From contig NZ_JANFQF010000002.1 in the NCBI RefSeq assembly GCF_024438035.1, forward strand, positions 1 to 64,000: a stretch of 64,000 nt of DNA. The letters are read 5' to 3'. The stretch comes from Rhodococcus tibetensis. Its GTDB lineage: Bacteria; Actinomycetota; Actinomycetes; Mycobacteriales; Mycobacteriaceae. The notes under the pieces are model-generated. The model saw only the letters and a list, made by a program, of their open reading frames with translations, had not been told where the DNA came from and made no database searches. Positions 38,099 through 46,692 of the stretch are shown here, piece by piece. Position 1 is the stretch's first letter; each line of letters opens with the position of its first letter. The translations under genes and the position numbers were made by a program.

Positions 38099-39214
38099 AT
38101 GCAGGACGAGTGGTCGGCGCGCGCCGACGCCGCTGAAGAAGCAGTCGTGAGCAGGCATCTTCGCCGGCTGTGGGGCCTTCCGGGCACCACGCTGGGCGTG
38201 GTCGCCTGGCCGGCGGTGAGGCGCGAACGGCTGTTCGTCAGCTGGCACTACTGGTGGCAGGCGCATCTCATCGATTGTGCCGTCGACGCACTCGAGCGCG
38301 ACCCCACCGCGCGCCGGCGACGTCGGATCGTGAAACTGGCTCGCAGTCACCGACTCCGGAACATCTCCGGCTGGACCAACAACTATTACGACGATATGGC
38401 GTGGCTGGGCATCGCCCTCGAACGCGCGCAGCGTATGCACTTCATAGACAACCGAAAAGCCGTGCAGACGCTCGAATCCCAGCTGTTCGATGCCTGGGAT
38501 CCCGACGGCGGTGGGCTGCCCTGGCGCAAGGGCTCGGACTTCTACAACGCCCCCGCCAACGGGCCGGCCGGAATCATGCTGGCCCGCACGGGCAAACTTT
38601 GGCGCGCGCAGGCCACCGCGGACTGGATCGACGACACCTTGCGGGACGAGAAAACAGGGCTCGTCATTGACGGGGTTCATCGCCGCGGTGAAGCCGAACG
38701 GGTCATCTATTCGTATTGTCAGGGAGTTGTCCTCGGGCTCGAGACCGAATTGGCGGTGCGCCTCGGTGCGCCGCGGCACCGACACCGCGTCCATCGACTG
38801 GTCGACGCCATCGACGAGCACCTGGCTCCGGGCGGGATTATTCGCGGTGGGGGCGGGGGAGACGGTGGTCTGTTCAACGGAATCCTCGCCCGCTACCTCG
38901 CGCTGACCGCGGTGATGTTGCCCTGGGAGAACCACGACGACATCCGCGCGCGTGAAGTCGCTGCCCAAATCGTGCTGACGTCCGCCGAAGCTGCGTGGGA
39001 GAACCGCTTGCAGATCGAGGGCCAGCCCCTCTTCGGCGCCGACTGGGGCAAGCAGGCCCGGCTCCCGGGTCTCGGTAGGAATATCGCGGCGTTCACGGGA
39101 GGCACGGTGCGATCGTCCGACATTCCGGAGCGCGACCTCTCCGTCCAGTTGGGTGGCTGGATGCTGATGGAAGCGGCGCACACGGTGTCGGCTGCGGGGT
39201 ATCCGCGCCGGTAA
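38099..39214 (+). CDS. Glycoside hydrolase family 76 protein
   Basis: The 371-residue protein is an (alpha/alpha)6-type enzyme of GH76, whose members are alpha-1,6-mannanases. The catalytic Asp pair is visible in WTNNYYDDMAWLGI; other family cues are YNAPANGPAGIMLAR and ERVIYSYCQGVVLGLETEL. No signal peptide is present, so it appears cytoplasmic; M. tuberculosis Rv0365c is similar and also near fba. It may act on lipomannan-related glycans, but this is inference. Confidence 0.88.
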   Translation: MQDEWSARADAAEEAVVSRHLRRLWGLPGTTLGVVAWPAVRRERLFVSWHYWWQAHLIDCAVDALERDPTARRRRRIVKLARSHRLRNISGWTNNYYDDMAWLGIALERAQRMHFIDNRKAVQTLESQLFDAWDPDGGGLPWRKGSDFYNAPANGPAGIMLARTGKLWRAQATADWIDDTLRDEKTGLVIDGVHRRGEAERVIYSYCQGVVLGLETELAVRLGAPRHRHRVHRLVDAIDEHLAPGGIIRGGGGGDGGLFNGILARYLALTAVMLPWENHDDIRAREVAAQIVLTSAEAAWENRLQIEGQPLFGADWGKQARLPGLGRNIAAFTGGTVRSSDIPERDLSVQLGGWMLMEAAHTVSAAGYPRR

Positions 39215-39555
39215 AGCCGTTTCGCTCACGCGAAACTTAACCGTATGCGACACGTATCTCGCGCGTCTGCCAGCCGACGAGGAACCGCCGGAGGGCGTCT
39301 CCGCCGCACTTGCGGCCATTCAACCCGGTCACTTCGCGCACGAATGGACTGACGACGAGTGGCGGTGGATTTTCTCACGCGCGAGGCGCTCACCGCTGCG
39401 ACGCTGTATCGATTGGCGCAGATCGAGCGGGCTCGAGCGGCACCGGAGCCGGTCATACTTCGAACCGCTCGGGGAGCTGGGATCAATTGTGTTGGTGGGC
39501 ATCACCATCGACCTATTGGTCGTACAAATCGCAACGGTTTTGACACTGTGCCGGC
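39215..39555 (+). other. Intergenic region with possible coding remnant
   Basis: No intact gene is visible. From about 39240 one frame reads LARLPADEEPPEGVSAALAA and on through HFAHEWTDDEW, with no start codon; near 39360 another frame continues REALTAATLYRLAQIERARA. This looks like a 5'-truncated, frameshifted fragment of a protein I cannot name. Confidence 0.35.
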
Positions 39556-40215
39556 TCAGCCCACTGTCAACGGCAAGGTGTCGGTGAACCAGACCTCGGT
39601 GGAGGTGGCCGCGGCGGCACGATCGTCGCCGAGGCCGACGAACAGGTCGAGCAACATGGGGACGAGATACTGCCGGATGCCATCAGTGCCTTGCCCGAAG
39701 TAACCGGCCAGCTCGAGCATGATGTAGCCGTGCACGGCGGTCCAGATCTTTGTGGCCACCGCGGCCGCATCGTCGTCGCGGAACCGGCCGGCAGCGATTG
39801 CCCGCCGGGTGAACTCGACGTGGACGTCGAAGGTGTAACGGCCCTGCGCTAGGTCGCCGCCGGAACGGCGGTATCCCCCGAGTGAAGCGGTGCCGTACAT
39901 GACGGCATAAAGGTGCGGGTTGTCATGGGCGTGGGCGCGGTAGGCCACCACGATCCGGCCGAGATCGGCGACCGGGTCTTCGGTGGGCTGCAAGGCCGTG
40001 AGCCGCGCGGCGAGCCGGGCAAAGCCCTCGTCGACGACCGCCCGTACCAACTCGGCCATCGATCCGAATTCGGTATAGACCGCCATCGTCGAGGTGTTCG
40101 CCACGGCGGCGACCTTGCGGGTGGACAGTGCGGACGGCCCCTCCTCGGCGAGCAGGCGAGCCGCTGCCTCCAATAGTCGGGCCCGCATGTCGGGATCGAG
40201 CTGGCGCGCTGGCAT
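39556..40215 (-). CDS. TetR-family regulator with WHG-type ligand domain
   Basis: The 219-residue regulator has a TetR helix-turn-helix (LLEAAARLLAEEGPSALSTR, then ANTSTMAVYTEFGSMAELV) and a C-terminal domain with AVMYGTASLGGY and IWTAVHGYIMLELAGYF, typical of the TetR_C_33/WHG group. It diverges from the flavoprotein operon, with 125 bases between the starts and an inverted repeat in between (40241-40278), so it probably controls that operon. The ligand may be a pathway intermediate. Confidence 0.9.
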   Translation of the reverse strand: MPARQLDPDMRARLLEAAARLLAEEGPSALSTRKVAAVANTSTMAVYTEFGSMAELVRAVVDEGFARLAARLTALQPTEDPVADLGRIVVAYRAHAHDNPHLYAVMYGTASLGGYRRSGGDLAQGRYTFDVHVEFTRRAIAAGRFRDDDAAAVATKIWTAVHGYIMLELAGYFGQGTDGIRQYLVPMLLDLFVGLGDDRAAAATSTEVWFTDTLPLTVG

Positions 40216-40240
40216 GCCGCAATTCTACGCACAACAGAGA

Positions 40241-40278
40241 TATGACACTGTTATTGCGATCGTTATACCTGTGTCGTA
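40241..40278. promoter_or_regulatory. Candidate operator: spaced inverted repeat between divergent genes
   Basis: TATGACAC and GTGTCGTA face each other across 22 bases (inner GACAC/GTGTC exact). The spacer contains a direct GTTAT repeat and a TATACC that could be a -10 element. The position between the TetR gene and the flavoprotein operon fits an operator-promoter. Confidence 0.45.
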
Positions 40279-40340
40279 TGGTCACAGTAATTGATTCGGA
40301 TTCGCCCGCCCGAACCCCACTTCCCGATTTGGAGCAGCCG

Positions 40341-42119
40341 ATGACATCCCGAAAACCCTCCGGCAACGCATGGGACACCATCGTGATCGGCGCCGGTCTC
40401 GGCGGCCTGACCACCGCCGCCTATCTGGCAGCGAACGGCCAGCGGGTGCTGGTGGTTGAGCAGTACGACGTGCTCGGCGGGTCGTCCCATGTGTTCCGGC
40501 GCAAGCGGCAGTGGGAGTTCGAGGTCGGTGTGCACTACATCGAGGACGCCGGCCCCGGCGGGATGATGCCGCACGTTCTAGAGGGTCTCGGCCTCGCCGA
40601 TCGTGTTGAGTTCCTCCCACTCGACCCCAACGGGTTCGACACCATCATCGGGCCCGACGTCGAGTTGCGCACCCCGCGCGGCTGGGACGCCTACCGGGAC
40701 AACCTCGTCGCCGCGTTCCCCACCGAAAGACGCGCGATCGGCCGCTACCTTGCCTTGGCGCAGGCAGCAGCGCGCGCCGGGAACCGCACGGCACCCGCGT
40801 TCGGGTCCGCCCCGCGGATGCTCGCCGCGGCCGGGATCGCGGCACCGTTCTTCTTCATGCCGTACGCGGCGGTCCTGGTCGCCTGTGGGCTGAGTCCGCG
40901 AGCGATCCTGACCCTGTGCGCCCAGTCCGGCGCGTACACCAGCACACCCGACGCGGCACCGTTCGGCATGCACGTCAGCTATATGGCGGACGGAATCTCC
41001 CGGGGCGCCTGGTTCCCACGCGGTGGCGGGCAGGTGCTCTCCGCCAACCTCTACCAGTTCCTCACCGCGCACGGCGGTCAGGTGCGCACCAACACCGTCG
41101 TCGAGAAGATCCTCACCGAATCCGGCCGCGTCGCGGGGGTCCGGCTCGTTGGTGGTGAGGTGCTGCGGGCGCCGGTCGTCGTCTCCGACGCCGATATCAA
41201 ACGCACCTACCTCGAACTTCTCGACCCCGAGGTGCTTCCGCGCCATGTCGCGATGCGGGCCCAGCACTTCAAGATGGGCTGGCCGCTGATGAACACCTAC
41301 TTCGGCCTCGAACTCGACCTGCGCGGCACCACCAACACCAACTACTACGTCATCCCCAGCTGGGAGAAGGCCGCAAACCTGTACCGGCTCACCCGCTACG
41401 CACCGGATCTGATCTCCCGAGCGCACAAGCGCCCGCGCAAGGATTGGGTCGACGACTTCAGCGACAACATGGCCGCCTTCATCCACTCGGGCACCGTCCG
41501 CGATCCGGAGAACCCACGTACGGCCCCGCCCGGCTGCGCCTCTGTCGAGGCGATGACCATGGTCCCCCGCGATCCCGCACTGTGGGGCATCGAGAAGTAC
41601 GGCGACTTCGACCGCGGGTATCGGCGCGAGCCCGTTTACCGCGATCTCAAGTCCCGCTTGACCGACGTGATGCTCGACCGCATCGACCGTGCCTACCCCG
41701 GTGCCCGCGCCCAGGTGCTGTGGAGCGAAGCCGCGAGCCCGGCAACGCAAACTCGCTACACCCGCAGCAGCGGCGGATCCTCTTTCGGGCTCGCGGTCCG
41801 CCCCTCGCAGTACGGCCCCACCCGGCCCGGATCGCGCACCGCCATCCCAGGTCTGTTCCTCGCCGGCACCAGCACCCGGTGGGGACCGGGAACGACCGGC
41901 GCGATGCTCAGCGGCGTCAAGGCCGCCGGCGCGATCCTCAGCCGGGATCTCGACGCCGAAATCCACGCCGGCGCCGTCTATGGCGACGCCAGCCGGCTGA
42001 AACCGCTCGATGACGACTGGGATCCCCTCGCCGCCTCCCGACGGATCGGCAAGAACGGTGCGGCAACTGAACCCGAGGACGACGCCGATCCCGTCGTTCT
42101 CGGCACCCATCGCGCGTGA
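40341..42119 (+). CDS. Phytoene desaturase/RetSat-like FAD oxidoreductase 1
   Basis: The 592-residue flavoprotein has the CrtI/RetSat architecture: VIGAGLGGLTTAAYLAANG at residues 13-31, QYDVLGGSSHVFRR after the first strand, PRGGGQVLSANLYQFLTAHG in the middle, and the C-terminal FAD contact GLFLAGTSTRWGPGTTGAM. Relatives desaturate, isomerise or saturate polyene chains. I start at ATG 40341, 6 bases after GGAG; this leaves the same spacing to the FAD motif as in the neighbouring paralogue. An ATG at 40278 is possible. It overlaps or adjoins the second flavoprotein and is probably in the same operon as the MpaB-like oxygenase. Confidence 0.9.
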   Translation: MTSRKPSGNAWDTIVIGAGLGGLTTAAYLAANGQRVLVVEQYDVLGGSSHVFRRKRQWEFEVGVHYIEDAGPGGMMPHVLEGLGLADRVEFLPLDPNGFDTIIGPDVELRTPRGWDAYRDNLVAAFPTERRAIGRYLALAQAAARAGNRTAPAFGSAPRMLAAAGIAAPFFFMPYAAVLVACGLSPRAILTLCAQSGAYTSTPDAAPFGMHVSYMADGISRGAWFPRGGGQVLSANLYQFLTAHGGQVRTNTVVEKILTESGRVAGVRLVGGEVLRAPVVVSDADIKRTYLELLDPEVLPRHVAMRAQHFKMGWPLMNTYFGLELDLRGTTNTNYYVIPSWEKAANLYRLTRYAPDLISRAHKRPRKDWVDDFSDNMAAFIHSGTVRDPENPRTAPPGCASVEAMTMVPRDPALWGIEKYGDFDRGYRREPVYRDLKSRLTDVMLDRIDRAYPGARAQVLWSEAASPATQTRYTRSSGGSSFGLAVRPSQYGPTRPGSRTAIPGLFLAGTSTRWGPGTTGAMLSGVKAAGAILSRDLDAEIHAGAVYGDASRLKPLDDDWDPLAASRRIGKNGAATEPEDDADPVVLGTHRA

Positions 42120-42172
42120 GCGCATCAACGGACAGGACGAAACATGACTACCGCGGATTCAGAGGACGTGTC

Positions 42173-43966
42173 ATGAACGCAAACACCACCGGCGGACGCC
42201 GATACGACGCCATCATCATCGGCTCAGGCCTGGGCGGGAGCACTGCAGCCGCCTACCTGGCCTCTGCGGGCCAGCGGGTTTTGCTCGTGGAGAGGTACTC
42301 CGTCCTCGGCGGCAGTTCACACGTCTTCAGGCGTCAGGGCCGGTGGGAGTTCGACTGCGGGGTCCACTACGTCGGCGACTGCGGGCCCGGTGGACAGGTG
42401 CCGACACTCCTACGCGGTCTCGGGCTCGACGATCGGATCGAGTGGCTGCCGATGGACTCCGGCGGTTTCGACACGATCATCGGGCCGGGACTCGAGCTGC
42501 GGACCCCGTTCGGGTGGGACAACTATCTGGCCAGCCTGCTTGCCACGTTCCCCGGGGAGGAGCGGGGCCTGCGCCGTTTCGTGTCGGTGATACGCAAGAT
42601 CGGCGAGGCGGTGGACCGCAGCCGCACGCCGTCCTCCCCGCGGGAATTCGCGAAGATGATGAAGGCGGCCGGGTTCGCGGCACCGTTCGCGATGACCCCG
42701 TACATCTCGCTCCTGGTCGCCTGCGGTCTGAAACCGCGCACCATCCTGGCGCTGTCGGTGCAGTGCGGGGCCATGGCCAGCACCCCGTTGTCGGTGTCGG
42801 TGTTGATGCAGGCGGGGTTCTTCGGCAACTATGTCGGCGGCGGCTCGTACTATCCCAAGGGCGGTGGCCAGATGCTCGCGGCCGGCTTCGCCGAGGTGAT
42901 CCGCAGCCACGGCGGCGAGATCCGCACCAACCAGGGGGTCGACCGCATCCTGGTCGAGGCCGGGAAAGTGGTCGGCGTACGTCTGGAAGACGGCGAGCAC
43001 CTGTCCGCCCCTGTCGTAGTTTCCGGGGCAGACCTCATCCGCACCTTGACCGATCTGGTCGGTCTCGAGCACCTCCCGACCATCTTCCGCCAGCGAGTCA
43101 AACACCTGAAGATGTCCAGCCCACTGATCAACGGATACTTCGGTGTCGAAATCGACCTGAGCGAAGCCCCCAACAGCAACTTCTACGCCATCCCCGGCTG
43201 GGATGATGCCGGCTCACTGCTCTCGCTCGAGCGTTTCGGCCGCCAGATCGCCGGCGGCAAAGGCCACGCCAACGGGGCCGCCTGGGCGCGCGAGTTCGCC
43301 GCCAGGCAACCGATGTTCGTGCAGTCCTCCTCCCGGCGCGACCCATCGAACCGCCGAGCCGCCCCGGCCGGGCACGCCACCATCGAGGTCCAGACCATCA
43401 CCCCGTACAACCCGAAACTGTGGGGCTTCGACGGATACGACGTGAACTCCGGCGAATACCGCCCTGACAAGGGCTACCAAGAAATCAAGAAGATCGTCAC
43501 CGACGGCATGCTGGAGCGAATGGAACAGTCCTTCCCCGGCTCGTCGTCGAAGGTGCGGTGGAGCGAACTGGCGACCCCGGCCAGCCAGGAGCGGTTCGTC
43601 GGCAACACCGGCGGCGCCCCGTTCGGGCTCGCGACCGGGCCCAGCCAGTCCGGACCCTTCCGGCCAGGGGTGCGGACCCCGATACAAGGTCTGTTCATGG
43701 TCGGCACCAGCACCGCGTTCGGCCCGGGCACCGAGGGCGCAATGATCAGCGGCCAGCACGCCGCCGGTGCGATCCTCGGCCGCGACCTCGCCACCGAGGT
43801 GCGGGCCGGTGCGGTGATCGCCGACAAATCCCGACTCGCCGCATGGGGTCCCGACTTCGACCCGCTCGACGCCTGCCGCGGTCTGGGAGCCAAAGCACGC
43901 GGCACCGACCTCGACGGCACACCACCAGCGGCATCGCCGCACGGTGAGGAGCTGTCCATTTCATGA
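42173..43966 (+). CDS. Phytoene desaturase/RetSat-like FAD oxidoreductase 2
   Basis: This 597-residue protein is a tandem paralogue of the preceding one, with IIGSGLGGSTAAAYLASAG, RYSVLGGSSHVFRRQGRWEF, PKGGGQMLAAGFAEVIRSHG and GLFMVGTSTAFGPGTEGAM. The strong similarity over the full length points to an old gene duplication; the two may act on successive bonds or form a heteromer. GAGGACGTGTC precedes the ATG at 42173. Its stop overlaps an ATG of the oxygenase frame, giving tight linkage. Confidence 0.9.
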   Translation: MNANTTGGRRYDAIIIGSGLGGSTAAAYLASAGQRVLLVERYSVLGGSSHVFRRQGRWEFDCGVHYVGDCGPGGQVPTLLRGLGLDDRIEWLPMDSGGFDTIIGPGLELRTPFGWDNYLASLLATFPGEERGLRRFVSVIRKIGEAVDRSRTPSSPREFAKMMKAAGFAAPFAMTPYISLLVACGLKPRTILALSVQCGAMASTPLSVSVLMQAGFFGNYVGGGSYYPKGGGQMLAAGFAEVIRSHGGEIRTNQGVDRILVEAGKVVGVRLEDGEHLSAPVVVSGADLIRTLTDLVGLEHLPTIFRQRVKHLKMSSPLINGYFGVEIDLSEAPNSNFYAIPGWDDAGSLLSLERFGRQIAGGKGHANGAAWAREFAARQPMFVQSSSRRDPSNRRAAPAGHATIEVQTITPYNPKLWGFDGYDVNSGEYRPDKGYQEIKKIVTDGMLERMEQSFPGSSSKVRWSELATPASQERFVGNTGGAPFGLATGPSQSGPFRPGVRTPIQGLFMVGTSTAFGPGTEGAMISGQHAAGAILGRDLATEVRAGAVIADKSRLAAWGPDFDPLDACRGLGAKARGTDLDGTPPAASPHGEELSIS

Positions 43967-43983
43967 AGAATAGGGAGATTCAC

Positions 43984-45216
43984 ATGACCTCGTCAGTGTC
44001 CAACGACCAGCTCCCGAGTGTGGCCGCGCTCGGGGACGACCTCGCGGCCCGGATCGCCCGGGTCACGGCTCTTGCGGCCACCCCGGGCTACGACGCCGCG
44101 ATCGACCCGGAGTTGGTCGACGTCGAGGCGTGGAACCACGTCGGCGACCCGCTTGCCGAGGCGCTGATCACTGAACTGCGCGAACGCAAGCTGATGGGCG
44201 GCGACATCTACGCCAACGCCCGGGCGCTCGAGTCCCAGGGTGTCACCGCGGCGGTCGAGTTCTTCGCCGACGTCGAACACGTCCCTGCATGGGTCGATTT
44301 CGAAGCCATGAGGCTCGGCGCGGACATGGGGCGCCGCAACCCTATCGGCATGCTGATGGGACTCCACGGTGGACTTCCGTTCACCTACATTGACCCCGCC
44401 ACCGCACGGGTGATGGCGGGTACCGGCCGACTGGCGAAGGAAGGAGGCGACTTCCGTCGTCGATTCTGGGAGACCGCAACCGGATTCGTCGGAGCTCTCG
44501 ACGTCGACGGCATGAAGCCGGGCGGTCCGCGTTGGGAACAGTGGGTTCGCATTCGGATGCTGCACACCATGATCCGCCTCGGAATCCACCGCAGTGGACA
44601 CTGGGACTACACCACCAGCATGCCTATCAGCCAGGTCGCGACCGCCGCGGCCACCCACATCTTCGGACCGTACCGCGTCGCTATCATCCGCTCCTTCGGG
44701 GGCCTCGCCACCCAGGCGGAAGACGACAGTTTCAGCCTCATGTGGCGCTGGATCAGCCGCATCGAAGGTGTCAACGTCGAACTGCTCGGCGCTACCCACG
44801 CTGACCAGCGTCGCATCTCCGAACGGATGCATCAGTACCTCTACGCCCCCGAGACCGATTCGCGGTCGATGACCGAGAAAATGATCACCGGCCTGACCGG
44901 CATGCGTGCCTTCCGCTTGCCGCGCCGCGCCCACTCGGCCATCGTCCGTCGAGTGCTGACCGAGGATATGGTCCAGACGCTGCCGGGCCGCGACGTGGCC
45001 GGTGACCTCGGACTCCGGCCGGACCGCCCGGCGGAACTCGCCATCGCCGCGGCGACCACAGGCCTCACGATCATCAACCAAGCGATGCGCATCCCAGCCG
45101 TACGCACGCTGGCCTCTCGCCACGGTCAAAAGCTGTTGGACACCGTCGTAGACCGTGGACTGGATCGGATGCGCGCCGAGTACCGGGCCACCCCTGTCGC
45201 GGGCGCCCCCGACTGA
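43984..45216 (+). CDS. MpaB/Lcp-type haem oxygenase (DUF2236)
   Basis: The 410-residue protein belongs to the family of MpaB (mycophenolate side-chain cleavage) and Lcp (rubber oxygenase). The haem region reads AGTGRLAKEGGDFRRRFWET followed by WVRIRMLHTMIRLGIHRSGH; the His in RMLHTMIR, near residue 194, corresponds to the proximal haem ligand of Lcp. Family members cleave C=C bonds of isoprenoids with O2 to carbonyl products. There is no Tat or Sec signal, unlike Lcp, so the substrate should be intracellular. ATG 43984 follows AGGGAG; an ATG at 43963 overlapping the flavoprotein stop is less likely. Confidence 0.87.
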   Translation: MTSSVSNDQLPSVAALGDDLAARIARVTALAATPGYDAAIDPELVDVEAWNHVGDPLAEALITELRERKLMGGDIYANARALESQGVTAAVEFFADVEHVPAWVDFEAMRLGADMGRRNPIGMLMGLHGGLPFTYIDPATARVMAGTGRLAKEGGDFRRRFWETATGFVGALDVDGMKPGGPRWEQWVRIRMLHTMIRLGIHRSGHWDYTTSMPISQVATAAATHIFGPYRVAIIRSFGGLATQAEDDSFSLMWRWISRIEGVNVELLGATHADQRRISERMHQYLYAPETDSRSMTEKMITGLTGMRAFRLPRRAHSAIVRRVLTEDMVQTLPGRDVAGDLGLRPDRPAELAIAAATTGLTIINQAMRIPAVRTLASRHGQKLLDTVVDRGLDRMRAEYRATPVAGAPD

Positions 45217-45914
45217 CCACGTGGGCCAGCCGTGAAACCCGGCAATCGCCGTCGGCCCGCGGTTGTCCGGACTCGGGGTTCGGTCGAAGGGGAGGCGTCG
45301 GCTCACATCATTTACCCAGTCGATTTACTCATGCGATGTCGGCGTAAACGACCACTACATCGGAAGCGCTCCGCCACAGGACGGATGGTTGCAGGGCCGC
45401 AACGGGCCGGAGAAAGCAGGGATGCGGCAAGACAGCCCGGTTTCCCCGCAATCCGAGTACCCCGGCCGCCCCCGTCGTATCGACTTGTTCGATCTTGATG
45501 CGGCGGTCGATCCGGTGTGTTGATGGGTGCGTGGCCGGCGATGGGGACTTTCGACCGCCACACCGACCGCAGATACGCCGAGCTGTCGGAGCGTGCGTTC
45601 GAGAATGGTCCGCCATCATCGCCGGAACTGCCAGACCCCACGTGGCGGCGTTCGATCGTTTTGCGCGGTCTGCAGTGACGGCCCATCGACGCCACCTGGG
45701 CCTAGAGCATGCCGCGGCGTTACCCGAGCTCGAGGACCTGCTCGTCTACTTCCATCGGACCCTTGCTCGAGGTTCCCGAAGCGGGGTTATGACTGTTGTG
45801 GCACAAGCCCCCGCCGCTGGATTCCCGTCTCCGTGGCTGGCGGCGCCCCGCCTGCGACGGGCTGCGCAGCTTCGTGTGGGTCGACTGTGGCGGCATGCGG
45901 CTACCGTTTCTCGC
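45217..45914. other. Intergenic region, 698 bp, no confident gene
   Basis: No intact family could be recognised on either strand. A 51-residue frame at 45523-45678 (plus) contains TFDRHTDRRYAELSERAF and WRRSIVLRGLQ and reads like a protein end, perhaps a remnant. The following stretch up to the TetR start has scattered open frames but no consistent coding signal. Confidence 0.4.
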
Positions 45915-46571
45915 ATGACGGACAGTGCAACCCCGGACAAGGTAGAGGCGGCACGGTTGCGGGGCGAGCGGCGCCGGCACCGGACTCGCGCCGCTCTGCT
46001 CGACGCCGCGGAGCAGTTGCTGTCGGATCGGTCTGCCGATGCCGTCCGGATGGAGGATGTGGCGGCGCTCGCGGGCATCTCACCGGCGTCGGTATATGTG
46101 CATTTCGGTACCAAGGAGGCGTTGGTCACTGCGGTCATCGAGCGCCTGCTGGACATGTCGATGGCCTCCTTGACGGCGGCGTACGCGAGCGAGGGCAGCG
46201 CGTTCGAGCAGGTCCAGCAGGCGGGCCTGGCATATATGCGGCTCCTGCTGGATCACCCGGCGTTGACTCGGCACCTCTCCGGGGCCGTCCTGAGTGAGCC
46301 GCAAACCCCGATCGACGGCACTGTGGTCGAACGGATCGAATTCTTGCGCAATGTCTTCGAAGCGCGCATTCAGGCCGCTGTCGATGCCGGCGAGATCGTG
46401 CCGGTCGACAGTCGGCTGCTCTCCTTCTTCCTGTTCGGCGCCTGGCAGGGTGTGGCGTCGCTCGCGCTGCGGCGCGACACCCTGCGCTTGACTCCGAAGG
46501 AAGTCGAACGCTGCCTGACGCAGGCGATCCAGGTGCTGGTGGCCGGGGTCACATCCTTCGCGACGGACTGA
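45915..46571 (+). CDS. TetR-family transcriptional regulator
   Basis: The 218-residue protein has a TetR DNA-binding domain (RAALLDAAEQLLSDRSADAV, then ISPASVYVHFGTKEALVTAV) and a C-terminal ligand domain with LAYMRLLLDHPALTRHLSG and FFLFGAWQGVASLALRRDTL. The ATG at 45915 sits at the start of MTDSATPDKVEAARL; upstream in-frame sequence is not domain-like. It is 121 bases upstream of, and co-directional with, the second MpaB-like gene, with two palindromes between them, so it is probably the local repressor. Confidence 0.9.
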   Translation: MTDSATPDKVEAARLRGERRRHRTRAALLDAAEQLLSDRSADAVRMEDVAALAGISPASVYVHFGTKEALVTAVIERLLDMSMASLTAAYASEGSAFEQVQQAGLAYMRLLLDHPALTRHLSGAVLSEPQTPIDGTVVERIEFLRNVFEARIQAAVDAGEIVPVDSRLLSFFLFGAWQGVASLALRRDTLRLTPKEVERCLTQAIQVLVAGVTSFATD

Positions 46572-46612
46572 TCGGCGGATTCGACTGCTCGCGGCATTGC
46601 CCCGGAAGTAAT

Positions 46613-46648
46613 TTAGAGTCATACTCTTAATTAGAGTGAGACTCTAGA
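46613..46648. promoter_or_regulatory. Tandem palindromic operators upstream of MpaB-like gene
   Basis: Two near-identical palindromes occur in a row: TAGAGT-CAT-ACTCTT (46614-46628) and TAGAGT-GAG-ACTCTA (46632-46646). Their centres are 18 bp apart, which places two dimers on nearly the same DNA face. This is typical for a TetR-type operator and the TetR gene ends 42 bp upstream. Confidence 0.75.
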
Positions 46649-46692
46649 TAACACGTGCCCAGGCACAGACCTCCGAGGAGAAGCAGGTCACG

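Noticed and set aside
40578-42128. 516-codon minus-strand frame opposite the first desaturase-like gene
   Set aside because: It is Gly/Asp/Val-rich antisense sequence with no fold signature, and the plus strand is clearly coding.
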